Assembly (NCBI RefSeq): GCF_002917095.1
Contig: NZ_PQGA01000004.1
Span: 62,001 to 126,000, forward strand
Direction: 5' to 3'
DNA from: Paraburkholderia eburnea
GTDB lineage: Bacteria > Pseudomonadota > Gammaproteobacteria > Burkholderiales > Burkholderiaceae
Length of the DNA: 64,000 bases
A program made the translations under genes and the position numbers. Position 1 is the stretch's first letter. The number at the start of each line of letters is the position of its first letter. A model generated the notes under the pieces. It saw nothing but the letters and a program-made list of their open reading frames with translations, did no database searches and was not told the DNA's origin. Below, in pieces: positions 37,369 to 45,582 of the stretch.

Positions 37369-38463
37369 CTATGGCCGGTCGTTACCAGACGGCATCATTA
37401 GTCGCAGACTGGAACGCCTGCGCCCCTGCTCGCGCGCGAAGACTGCCGGGGTGCATCCGACGTGACGGTGAAACCGGCGCGTAAAATGGCTCTGATCCGC
37501 AAAGCCCACCGTCAACGCGATCTCCGCAAGCGGCAGATCGGTCTCAGTGATCAGCGATTGTGCGCGACGAATCCGGCATTGTTCGACAAAACTGATCGCG
37601 GTGATGCCGACGCAGCGCTTGAATAGCCGGCTGAAGTGAAACCGGCTCACATTGACGAGCGCCCCCAGCTCTTCAAGACTGATCGTCCGGTCAAGGTTGT
37701 CTTCGACATATTCCGTCAAGCGCGTGACTTCAAGACGGCTGAGCGAGCGCTCCTGCGGGGACTCCACCACGTCGAGGGCGTTGTAGCTTCGCAGCATGTG
37801 CGCCGCGAGCGCCGTGCACATCGAATCGACGATCAACACCTGAACGGGATGCACCTTCCTGTCCAGTTCCGCGAGCAGGGCCTGCGCGATGTGCTCTATC
37901 ACGGGGTCGCGCACCTGGAACACGTTACGGATTTCCACGTGGCCGTTTGAACCGCCGAGTTGCTGCGCCGCCTGATCGACCAGCGCGGTGGGAATGCGCA
38001 ACCGCGCGGACAGCCCCGAATCGCCCTCCCACGTTGATTCATAGCCAGCAGGCATGATGTAAGACATGCCACCTGTGATCAGGCCCGTATGCACGAAGCC
38101 CGCGCGGCGCTGAACCAGGCGGGCGCTGCCGGACGGGCAATAGCAGACGAGGTGATGATCGAGGCCTGCGTGGCTTTCAGCGCAGTTGAAATAGGGGCGA
38201 TGAAGATCGAGCGTCACGCCGCCCCAGCCGCGCCCGCGAGTGGTGGCAACCGGCCGTTGCGGCCGTGCCACGAGAATCTCGTCGATCGTAATCAGTTTCG
38301 TGCGCCGCGAAGAAGGGACTACGGGCACACCCGTCGCCCCGCCTTGTAGCGCGGCGCCATCGCCTGGCCGTGGAAGCCTTCCAGCACCGGTTCGCACGAA
38401 TGCATCAGGATTCTGGTCCTGCGATGCTGGGTAGTCCGAAGCTCGTGACAAATCGCGACCCAT
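37369..38463 (-). CDS. AraC-family regulator 2 (paralogue of regulator 1)
   Basis: 364 residues. C-terminal double HTH (EDNLDRTISLEELGALVNVS, RFHFSRLFKRCVGITAISFV, LPLAEIALTVGFADQSHFTR) and a sensor domain with GLDHHLVCYCPSGSARLVQR, nearly the same as the 32,426-33,373 regulator. The first 50 residues have no counterpart, so the true start may be later. The two paralogues flank the lipoamide-dehydrogenase-like, ABM and antiporter genes. Confidence 0.88.
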   Translation of the reverse strand: MGRDLSRASDYPASQDQNPDAFVRTGAGRLPRPGDGAALQGGATGVPVVPSSRRTKLITIDEILVARPQRPVATTRGRGWGGVTLDLHRPYFNCAESHAGLDHHLVCYCPSGSARLVQRRAGFVHTGLITGGMSYIMPAGYESTWEGDSGLSARLRIPTALVDQAAQQLGGSNGHVEIRNVFQVRDPVIEHIAQALLAELDRKVHPVQVLIVDSMCTALAAHMLRSYNALDVVESPQERSLSRLEVTRLTEYVEDNLDRTISLEELGALVNVSRFHFSRLFKRCVGITAISFVEQCRIRRAQSLITETDLPLAEIALTVGFADQSHFTRRFHRHVGCTPAVFAREQGRRRSSLRLMMPSGNDRP

Positions 38464-38659
38464 TTAGATCCACCGTAATCGGGTTACCGACGGCGATTCA
38501 GAGTCCAGATTGTGGCACACGTGATCGCGTTACGTTCGCTCGCTGACCACCGTTAAATCGCGCATCGCCGGATTATGTCAGGACAGTGTCCCGACCTAGC
38601 GGCTGGCGTAAAGACCGCGAGGCGGGGAGGTCGATCCCGGTACCGGCGACCGTAGCAAC

Positions 38660-39310
38660 CTAGTTCGTCGAGACGTTGACGCCACGTTTAGCACGATGTT
38701 TGATCCCGGCTGTCTGGGTAGAACCCGCCACCTTCACCAGTCTTTCCACAGCGCCCTCGGCGACATCCTTGAATGCCGCGACGTTGCCATGAACCCGGGC
38801 AGCAAGCATGGCGCCGTAGACCAGCGACACGAGCGTTGCCGCCTCAGTTTGAACCGACGAACGCAGTTCGATGAGGTCGCTTTTCACGCCCGCTTCAAGC
38901 ACCCGCTCAAGCCACGCAGTCAGGTTTTCGAAGAACGCCTTCACCGCTTGCGCCACGTCCTCCGGCAGCGAAGGGAGTTCGGCAGCCAGCATACCCGCTA
39001 CGCAGAACGGCGCCGTGTCGTCCGCAATGCAGCGCTCCCAATGGCCGATGTAGGCGCGCAACTGCGCAATGGCGTCGGCACCGCTCGCCTCAAGTGAAGC
39101 CACATCGGCCTCAAACGCGTCCCGCCACGCGTTCAACACGGCGACCACGAGATCGGTCTTGGCGGGAAAGTGGTGGTGAATGCTCGCCTTACGGATGTCG
39201 ATCGCTTCCGAGACGTCCGCGTAGCTGAACCCGCTATAGCCGCGACGCATGATGAGTTGCCGCCCCGCTGCAATGATCCTGTCTGCCGTCAGTTCGCCAC
39301 TTGCCGTCAT
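38660..39310 (-). CDS. TetR-family repressor
   Basis: 216 residues from MTASGEL (GTG/ATG 39322 also possible). RIIAAGRQLIMRRGYSGFSY, ADVSEAIDIRKASIHHHFPA is the TetR HTH; the ligand-binding part has GMLAAELPSLPEDVAQAVKA. Divergent from a secreted hydrolase gene; a 24-bp perfect palindrome between them is the likely operator. Confidence 0.9.
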   Translation of the reverse strand: MTASGELTADRIIAAGRQLIMRRGYSGFSYADVSEAIDIRKASIHHHFPAKTDLVVAVLNAWRDAFEADVASLEASGADAIAQLRAYIGHWERCIADDTAPFCVAGMLAAELPSLPEDVAQAVKAFFENLTAWLERVLEAGVKSDLIELRSSVQTEAATLVSLVYGAMLAARVHGNVAAFKDVAEGAVERLVKVAGSTQTAGIKHRAKRGVNVSTN

Positions 39311-39396
39311 TTTGCCTACCATCTAGTCGGTTGAATATCCGACAGTTTATGCGTGGTGGGCAGCAATTTCCAGTCGCAAAGATTTTCTTGCATCTA

Positions 39397-39420
39397 AGCC
39401 ATCCTACTAGTAGGATGGCT
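39397..39420. promoter_or_regulatory. 24-bp perfect palindrome, probable TetR operator
   Basis: AGCCATCCTACT followed directly by its reverse complement. It lies between the TetR gene and the hydrolase gene, 53 bp before the hydrolase ATG. A second, shorter dyad (GTCGG/CCGAC) sits near the TetR start, at about 39,328-39,345. Confidence 0.75.
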
Positions 39421-39472
39421 ACATCGAACAGGGAATGCCCTGTCGAGTTCTCGGTCCCTTATCCTCTGGAGC

Positions 39473-40249
39473 ATGAAAATGAAGCTTTCCTCATACGTCA
39501 CCCGCATCGCCGCCGCTGTTGCCCTTTCCGCCGCCGCTCTCGGCTCGCAGGCCGCCACGGCCGCGCCGGTCAAGAACATCGTCCTTGTGCACGGTTACTT
39601 CGCCGATGGATCCGGCTGGCAGGCCGTGTCGAAGATCCTCACGCGTGACGGCTATAAGGTCTCCGTAGTGCAGGAGCCGGAAACCTCGTTTGACGACGAT
39701 GTGAAGGCGACCACCCGGGTCGTCGATGCACAGGACGGCCCGAGCATCCTTGTCGGGCACAGCTACGGTGGCGCGGTCGTGACCGAGGCCGGCAATGACG
39801 ACAAGGTCGCGGGTCTCGTCTATGTGGCCGCCTTCCAGCCTGACACGGGAGAGTCGCCGCTCGATCTGACCAAAAAGACGCCGCCGGCAACCAAGGCGAT
39901 CAAGGCCACCGCCGACGGTCACCTGTACATCGATCCGGCTAGTTTCCACGAGGATTTCGCCGCCGACTTGCCCGCCAGCGAAACCCGCTTCATGGCTATT
40001 TCGCAGGTGACGCCGGCCGCGCAATCGTTCGGCGTGCCAATCACACACGCTGCCTGGAGAACCAAGCCGAGCTGGGCTGTCGTAGCGACGGCGGACCGCG
40101 CGATCAACCCGGATCTGGAACGCTTCATGACCCAGCGCGCCGGCAGCAAGACGGTCGAGATCAACTCAAGCCACGTGGCCTACATGTCTCATCCGGCCGA
40201 AGTCGCGAAGCTGATCGAGCAAGCCGCAGCGCAGTCCAGCAAGGAATGA
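39473..40249 (+). CDS. Secreted alpha/beta hydrolase
   Basis: 258 residues. Signal peptide (RIAAAVALSAAALGSQAATA), then the alpha/beta hydrolase core: NIVLVHGYFADGSGWQAVSK (oxyanion region), ILVGHSYGGAVV (nucleophile Ser in G-H-S-Y-G), a Asp region near KVAGLVYVAAFQPD and catalytic His in NSSHVAYMSHPAEV. Similar to plant HNL/esterase-like bacterial hydrolases. Periplasmic or secreted. Controlled by the adjacent TetR protein (inferred). Confidence 0.88.
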   Translation: MKMKLSSYVTRIAAAVALSAAALGSQAATAAPVKNIVLVHGYFADGSGWQAVSKILTRDGYKVSVVQEPETSFDDDVKATTRVVDAQDGPSILVGHSYGGAVVTEAGNDDKVAGLVYVAAFQPDTGESPLDLTKKTPPATKAIKATADGHLYIDPASFHEDFAADLPASETRFMAISQVTPAAQSFGVPITHAAWRTKPSWAVVATADRAINPDLERFMTQRAGSKTVEINSSHVAYMSHPAEVAKLIEQAAAQSSKE

Positions 40250-40504
40250 AGAAGCGTGACGCGCCGCCCTCGGCTGCAATAGGGGTCGAGGCGGCTTGAG
40301 CCACCATTGATTTGCCGGCGAACGACAAATCCTGGAGCGGCGCAACTGTTGCCCGGCCATACCAGGATCGAGAGCACCGTTCACCGCCTCAGCATTGAAG
40401 TAGGCGACGCTCTTGAAAATGTCTGCATTTTCATGAGTAAATCGAAAATATCCAGACTGACTTATGCAGCCAGCCTTAATTCTTTAGAGGCATTCAGTTG
40501 ATAT

Positions 40505-40951
40505 TTAATTAATTGGCAGGTTGTACGTATAGAATATTTCGTCGCGCTGCCAGCCGAGCGATTCATATAGCGCCTGTGCCTTGAGATTATCTTTCGCCGT
40601 GGTGAGGTCCATGCGCACCTTTCCGTCGCGCTTCGCGTGCGCTGCGGCGACTTCGAGCAGGCGCCTCGCGATGCCATTGCGCCGGTTTTCCGGCGAGACG
40701 TACAGGTCATACAGCACATAGATAGGCGCTGCGGCTACGGAGCAGAACGAGGAGTACAACTGACAGAAACCGGCCAGGCGGTTCTCGTCGCTCTGCGCGA
40801 CGAAAATCACCGAATCCTTGCCGTGCGCGCGTGCGATGATAAAACGTCTGGCGAGTTCGAGGTTGGAAGGCTGCTCATAAAAGACGCGATAGTCATCGAA
40901 AAGCCGGATCATTTCGGCGAGATCGCCAGGTTCGTATGTTCGGATTTGCAT
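40505..40951 (-). CDS. GNAT-family N-acetyltransferase
   Basis: 148 residues from MQIRTYEPGDLAEMIRLFDD; the longer open frame upstream was rejected because the extra 72 residues have no GNAT features. YVLYDLYVSPENRRNGIARRL has the acetyl-CoA loop (R-R-N-G-I-A), and ALYESLGWQRDEIFYTYNLP is the standard C-terminal end. Substrate unknown. About 250 bp before the next gene hold no supported feature. Confidence 0.85.
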   Translation of the reverse strand: MQIRTYEPGDLAEMIRLFDDYRVFYEQPSNLELARRFIIARAHGKDSVIFVAQSDENRLAGFCQLYSSFCSVAAAPIYVLYDLYVSPENRRNGIARRLLEVAAAHAKRDGKVRMDLTTAKDNLKAQALYESLGWQRDEIFYTYNLPIN

Positions 40952-41200
40952 GAGGTCGAGTACGCCGAAAGAATCGCGGTGGAATGAATAAGCGCGACTA
41001 TAAAACAGCGGCCTCCATGCGCAAAAGAGCCACAACGCACCCGGATTCTGGAGCCAGCGAGTGCGAGGCCCAGCAACGCTCGTCAAGAACATGAACAGCC
41101 AGGAAAAGTGTTGGGATAATGCGGTGATCCAGCGCTTCTTCAGGATCGCGGTCGCTGGAACAATCACAATGCCACGCGTCTATCGGGAGCCCCTGAGGCG

Positions 41201-43519
41201 ATGAATACTTTTCCCTTCGTTCCCCTTACCGGAGCACAAGCGGATTACGACGCGTTCATTGGCGAGGCACCCGCGTTTCGTCAACTGGTCAGGATGATCG
41301 ATCGGGTCGCGCCCACCGATCACGCCCTGCTCATCATCGGGCCAACCGGATCGGGCAAGGAACTGGTCGCGCGCCGCGTACACACGCGCAGCCTGCGCCA
41401 CGATCAACCGTTCGTTGACGTGAATTGCGGTGCGATTCCCGAACATCTCGTCGAGGCAGAACTGTTCGGGCACGTCAAAGGCGCGTTCACCGGCGCCGGC
41501 GAGAGTCGTCCGGGGCTTTTGCAGCAGGTCGGCAAAGGCACGCTGCTGCTCGACGAAATCGGCGAGTTGCCGCTCGCGCTGCAACCCAAGCTGCTGCGTG
41601 CACTCGAAACGCGGGCGTTCCGCCCGATCGGCGCCTCGTCGAACGTGCGTTTCGAGGGACGCGTGGTCGCCTCGACTCACCGGGATCTGCGCGAACTGGC
41701 ACACCAGGGGCTATTTCGCGAGGACCTGTTTTACCGGCTCGCGGTATTCGTGCTGGGCGTGCCTGGGCTTAACCAGCGTGTCGAAGACATCCCGGCGCTC
41801 GCCGCCCACTTCGCCTCCCAGCAGGAGCGCCGCATCGAGTTTTCGCCTGCCGCCTTGCGGCGGCTCGGCCGACATACCTGGCCGGGTCATATCCGTCAAT
41901 TGCGCAACCTGATCAGCCAGTTGAGCGTCCTCGCCGAAAAGCCGCTGATCGATGAAGACACACTCGAGCCGTTTCTCCACAGCGAAACAGCCGGATCGGT
42001 TTCGCGCGCGGCGCTCGCGGACATGCTGCTGCAACTCGAGGGACGCGACAAACTCGCCGCCGCCGAAGACCTTCTCGTCGATCGCGCGCTGGAACGCAGC
42101 GCGGGAAACAAGAGCGCTGCCGCCGCTTTGCTAGGCGTTGGGCGCAAGACCGTCGAACGCCGCCTGAAGTCGCGCGAGGAGCACCACCGCGAAGCCCACA
42201 AGAGCCTTGAACATGCGAGTGCGCTGATCGATGCAGCGCGCTTCGCCGAGGCCATTCCTCATTTGAGACGTTGCGTCGACGTGCTGAAAACCAGCCGTGA
42301 CGAGGCTGCCACGCGCCGCGCACAGTTCGACGCCTACCGGCTGCTCGGCATGAGCCTGCGCAGCGTGCACGGCTGGCTGTATGCAGAAGCCACGGCCTGC
42401 TACGCGGCCGCGCTCGAGATTGGCGTCGGGATTTGCGAGCCTGGCGAAATCGCGGCGATCCAGTTCGGCGTCTGGACGACCCAGTTGACGACGCTCCAAC
42501 TCAAGCAGGCGCGCGCGAGCGCACAGGAGATGCTGCAGCGCGCCCAGAACAGCGGGGACCGCGTGTCGCTCGACGAGGCGCACGTCGCCATGACCAACAC
42601 GCTCTACTGGCTCGGCGACAGCGAAGAAGCCCTCGCCTGCCTCGCGCGAGGCAATCTGCTCGGCGTGACGAGAGACGATGTGCGCACGGGCTCGCAGGGA
42701 ATCGATCTGGCGAGCCTTGCGTTGACGTTCGAAGGCTTGGCGGCCTACCAGATCGGCGAGTTCGCGCAGGCCCGACGCGCGATGGAAATGCTGATCCTGC
42801 GCGCCGGCGAGCCGGGTACGCACGCGTTGGCGCACGTCGTCAATCTGCAGGGCGCGGCGTGGCTGGCTTGTCTTTTCGACGATCGGGCGCGGCGCGGGCC
42901 GCTCGCGAGCGAGCTGGAGTCGGTGTCGATCGCCAATGGCTTTGCGTTTTATCGCGGCATGGGCCAGATACTCCGCGGCGTCCATCTCAGCGCGCAAGGC
43001 TTGAACGCGGAAGCCGAAGTCCTCATGCTCGACGGCTACGACAACCACATGGTCTGCAACGGCGGCGCGCTATTCCATTCCTTCAAGATGTGGCAGCACG
43101 GCGAACTGCTGCTGCGATCCGGCCGCGCCCAGGAATGCGAAGCGATGCTGGCCGGCGCGGTCGACGAAACGCTCGCCCGCCAGGAGCGCGCCCATCTTGG
43201 TGAACTGCTGGTAACCCGCGCGCGGGCGCAGTGGGCGCTCGGAGATCTGACGTCTGCCGAGCAGGGATTGCGCACCGCCCTTTCAACGGCGCTCGCGCTC
43301 GGTTCAGTGCCCGCGCGCGTGGATGCCGCGCGCTATCTCGCCGACCTCCTGCGCTCCACAGGCCGCCGCGCCGAAGCGATCGACACGCTCGCTCGCGGCG
43401 TGCGGGAGCAATCGGCCGAATCGACTGGCCGCATTGCAGACGCCATCGCCTTGCTAGCCGAACTGCGCCACGAAGCTTCTGCCGACCCGGACACCCAGGG
43501 ACTCGTCGCGGGCCGCTGA
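41201..43519 (+). CDS. Sigma54-dependent activator with long repeat-like C-terminus
   Basis: 772 residues. Residues 20-260 are an AAA+ sigma54-interacting domain with Walker A LLIIGPTGSGKELVAR, GHVKGAFTGAGESRPG (GAFTGA intact), Walker B GTLLLDEIGELPL and arginine-finger region WPGHIRQLRNLI. A Fis-like HTH (ALERSAGNKSAAAALLGVGR, KTVERRLK) follows near residue 310. The remaining 430 residues are helical repeats, TPR/MalT-like in look (ACYAAALEIGVGICEPGEIA, AQFDAYRLLGMSLRSVHGWL). There is no N-terminal receiver, GAF or PAS domain. The HTH in the middle and the repeats at the end reverse the usual layout; the repeats may be the signal-sensing part. Confidence 0.85.
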   Translation: MNTFPFVPLTGAQADYDAFIGEAPAFRQLVRMIDRVAPTDHALLIIGPTGSGKELVARRVHTRSLRHDQPFVDVNCGAIPEHLVEAELFGHVKGAFTGAGESRPGLLQQVGKGTLLLDEIGELPLALQPKLLRALETRAFRPIGASSNVRFEGRVVASTHRDLRELAHQGLFREDLFYRLAVFVLGVPGLNQRVEDIPALAAHFASQQERRIEFSPAALRRLGRHTWPGHIRQLRNLISQLSVLAEKPLIDEDTLEPFLHSETAGSVSRAALADMLLQLEGRDKLAAAEDLLVDRALERSAGNKSAAAALLGVGRKTVERRLKSREEHHREAHKSLEHASALIDAARFAEAIPHLRRCVDVLKTSRDEAATRRAQFDAYRLLGMSLRSVHGWLYAEATACYAAALEIGVGICEPGEIAAIQFGVWTTQLTTLQLKQARASAQEMLQRAQNSGDRVSLDEAHVAMTNTLYWLGDSEEALACLARGNLLGVTRDDVRTGSQGIDLASLALTFEGLAAYQIGEFAQARRAMEMLILRAGEPGTHALAHVVNLQGAAWLACLFDDRARRGPLASELESVSIANGFAFYRGMGQILRGVHLSAQGLNAEAEVLMLDGYDNHMVCNGGALFHSFKMWQHGELLLRSGRAQECEAMLAGAVDETLARQERAHLGELLVTRARAQWALGDLTSAEQGLRTALSTALALGSVPARVDAARYLADLLRSTGRRAEAIDTLARGVREQSAESTGRIADAIALLAELRHEASADPDTQGLVAGR

Positions 43520-43770
43520 GTTACGTCGAGTGGTCGAAATCGTCCACTACCTGCCTTTTTCGCGGACGGAATCGTCCTGCGCCGCTCTGTCACGCGCCGC
43601 GCTATCCCACTGGCACAGCGCCGTTGCGCGCTGGTGCGATTGTTGCTCACCCTTCGGTATTCGGGACCGCGAAAAAGGCCAACTTCGCCCGCACCGAAAT
43701 CACAATGGGGTCGCCACGCAATAGACCATTCGCGAGCATGGCGCAGTTATCCGACCGTAAGGCAAAAATA

Positions 43771-44073
43771 ATGATAATCGACATAGAACAAGAAACCGTT
43801 CAGCCTTCGAAGCGCGCCAATCAAAATGCGAAGCGCGTGATGGCACGGCAAGACGCCCAAACCGGCGCACAAGGAGAAAGCGCCTACACGGCGAAAAATC
43901 TCGATGGCGCCATCGCGCACCTTGAGTTTGCGATTGCCATCGACGGCAACATCGCCGTGTTCGGTCAACGCTACTGGCTCGATCGCGTCCAGCGAATGGC
44001 GTCCACTCCGCAGATCGTGCCGGCCCAGGCGCGACGACTTCGGCATTTGCTGGATCGACTCAAGGACGCTTGA
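43771..44073 (+). CDS. Hypothetical protein
   Basis: 100 residues from ATG 43771 (AAGG site); ATG 43738 is the alternative. IDIEQETVQPSKRANQNAKR, LDGAIAHLEFAIAIDGNIAV and PAQARRLRHLLDRLKDA; mostly helical, basic. About 250 bp downstream of the sigma54 activator. Family not recognised. Confidence 0.5.
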   Translation: MIIDIEQETVQPSKRANQNAKRVMARQDAQTGAQGESAYTAKNLDGAIAHLEFAIAIDGNIAVFGQRYWLDRVQRMASTPQIVPAQARRLRHLLDRLKDA

Positions 44074-44171
44074 ACGGCACCCTTTCTGCCGAAGCGTTGG
44101 GCGGCGCCTCCTCATCAACCAGCCGACGTGTGAAGTACGGGCCGAAAGCCGGCGCTTAAGCCGTCTTCGCT

Positions 44172-45542
44172 TCACTCCGCCTGCGGCGCGGCTTGAGGCG
44201 CTCCGGCGGCGCGCGCATTCGCGCGATGAATCGCGACGATCCCCGCGAGCGACACGCAGGCCGGCACTGCCGCCGCCGCGAACAGCGACGCCGACGACCA
44301 GTGCAGATGCATCAACGCGCCGCCCAGCACAGGGCCGACCACCGAGCCGATGCGGCCGATGCCCAGACTCCAGCCGATCCCCGTCGAGCGCAGCGCGGTC
44401 GGATAGTAGGTCGCGGCGAGCGCATTGAGTGCAGGCTGGCCGCCGATGATCGAAAAGCCCGTCAGGAAGATAGCGAGGAACATCGCGGCCACCGACACCA
44501 TCACAGCGGGATTGCCGATCGCCGCCGTCGCCGCGATGGCGATCACGAAGGTGGTGGCCAGCACGCGCGTGAAGCCCGCGAGATCGATCAGACGCCCGAG
44601 CAGCAGCGTGCCGATCACCCCGCCGCCCCACAGCACCGTGCCCGCGAGCACGGCGGTCTGCGTCGAGTAACCCGCCTCGCGAATCACCGTCGGCAGCCAG
44701 TTCGAGAGGAAATACATATCGAGCAGGTTCGCGAAATTCACGATCCACAGCAGCACGGTCACGCGTGCGCGGCCTTCCTTGAAGAGTTCGATGAAGGGCA
44801 CGCCGCGCGAGCGTGTCTCGGCGCTCGTGAAAACGGCATCGGCGGGCAGCGCGAGGCCGGGCGCGACGCGCGCGAGTTGGCTGCGCACGCGTCGGGTCGT
44901 CTCATCGGCGCCTGAATTGCGGCGAAACAGCAGGAACTGGATCGACTCGGGCAACGCGAGCCACATCAGCACACCCATCGCGAGCGGAATCGCGCCGCCC
45001 ACGAAGAACACCGCGCGCCAGCCGAAGGCCGGAATCAGCGCGGCGGTAATCAGGCCGCCCACCACGCCGCCGAGCGTGAAGCCGCACGAGACGATCATCA
45101 TCAGCGTCACGCGGATGCGGCGCGGGCTGTACTCGCCCGCGAGCGCCATCGCGTTCGGCATGATGCAGCCAAGGCCCAACCCCGCCACGAAGCGCCAGAA
45201 CACCAGTTCGCCGATGCTGTGCGCGAAACCCGTGGCGATCATGCAGGCCGAAAAAAACAACGTCGCGCCGATCAGCACGGGACGCCGCCCGATCCTGTCG
45301 GCCACCGTGCTGAACGTGAGCGAGCCCACCAGCATGCCGAAGAGACCCGCCCCGAACACGGGGGCGAGCGTTTCCTTCGCGATGCCCCATTCGTGGATGA
45401 CGACCGGCGCGACATAACCCATCGCCTGGACGTCGAAGCCGTCCATCACGAGGCACAACGCGCACAGCACCACCACCAGCAACTGATACGGCCCGAAGCG
45501 ACTCGCGTCGATTGTCGCCGTTACTTCCACGTTTCTGCTCAT
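44172..45542 (-). CDS. MFS transporter, aromatic acid:H+ symporter (AAHS) family
   Basis: 456 residues. Twelve hydrophobic helices; the first ends in LVMDGFDVQAMGYVAPVVI, the D-G-F-D signature of AAHS transporters such as PcaK and BenK, and the second loop has VADRIGRRPVLIGATLFF. Imports aromatic carboxylates (benzoate-like) using the proton gradient. It follows the P450 gene by 40 bp on the same strand, so it may bring in the P450's substrate. Confidence 0.9.
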   Translation of the reverse strand: MSRNVEVTATIDASRFGPYQLLVVVLCALCLVMDGFDVQAMGYVAPVVIHEWGIAKETLAPVFGAGLFGMLVGSLTFSTVADRIGRRPVLIGATLFFSACMIATGFAHSIGELVFWRFVAGLGLGCIMPNAMALAGEYSPRRIRVTLMMIVSCGFTLGGVVGGLITAALIPAFGWRAVFFVGGAIPLAMGVLMWLALPESIQFLLFRRNSGADETTRRVRSQLARVAPGLALPADAVFTSAETRSRGVPFIELFKEGRARVTVLLWIVNFANLLDMYFLSNWLPTVIREAGYSTQTAVLAGTVLWGGGVIGTLLLGRLIDLAGFTRVLATTFVIAIAATAAIGNPAVMVSVAAMFLAIFLTGFSIIGGQPALNALAATYYPTALRSTGIGWSLGIGRIGSVVGPVLGGALMHLHWSSASLFAAAAVPACVSLAGIVAIHRANARAAGAPQAAPQAE

Positions 45543-45582
45543 GCCTGCTCCAACCGATATGAAAATCGTCTCAATCCGCGCT

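Noticed and set aside
43600..43640. TGGCAC...TTGC resembling a sigma54 -24/-12 promoter downstream of the sigma54 activator
   Set aside because: The GG to GC distance is 12 instead of the required 10, so it should not be used.
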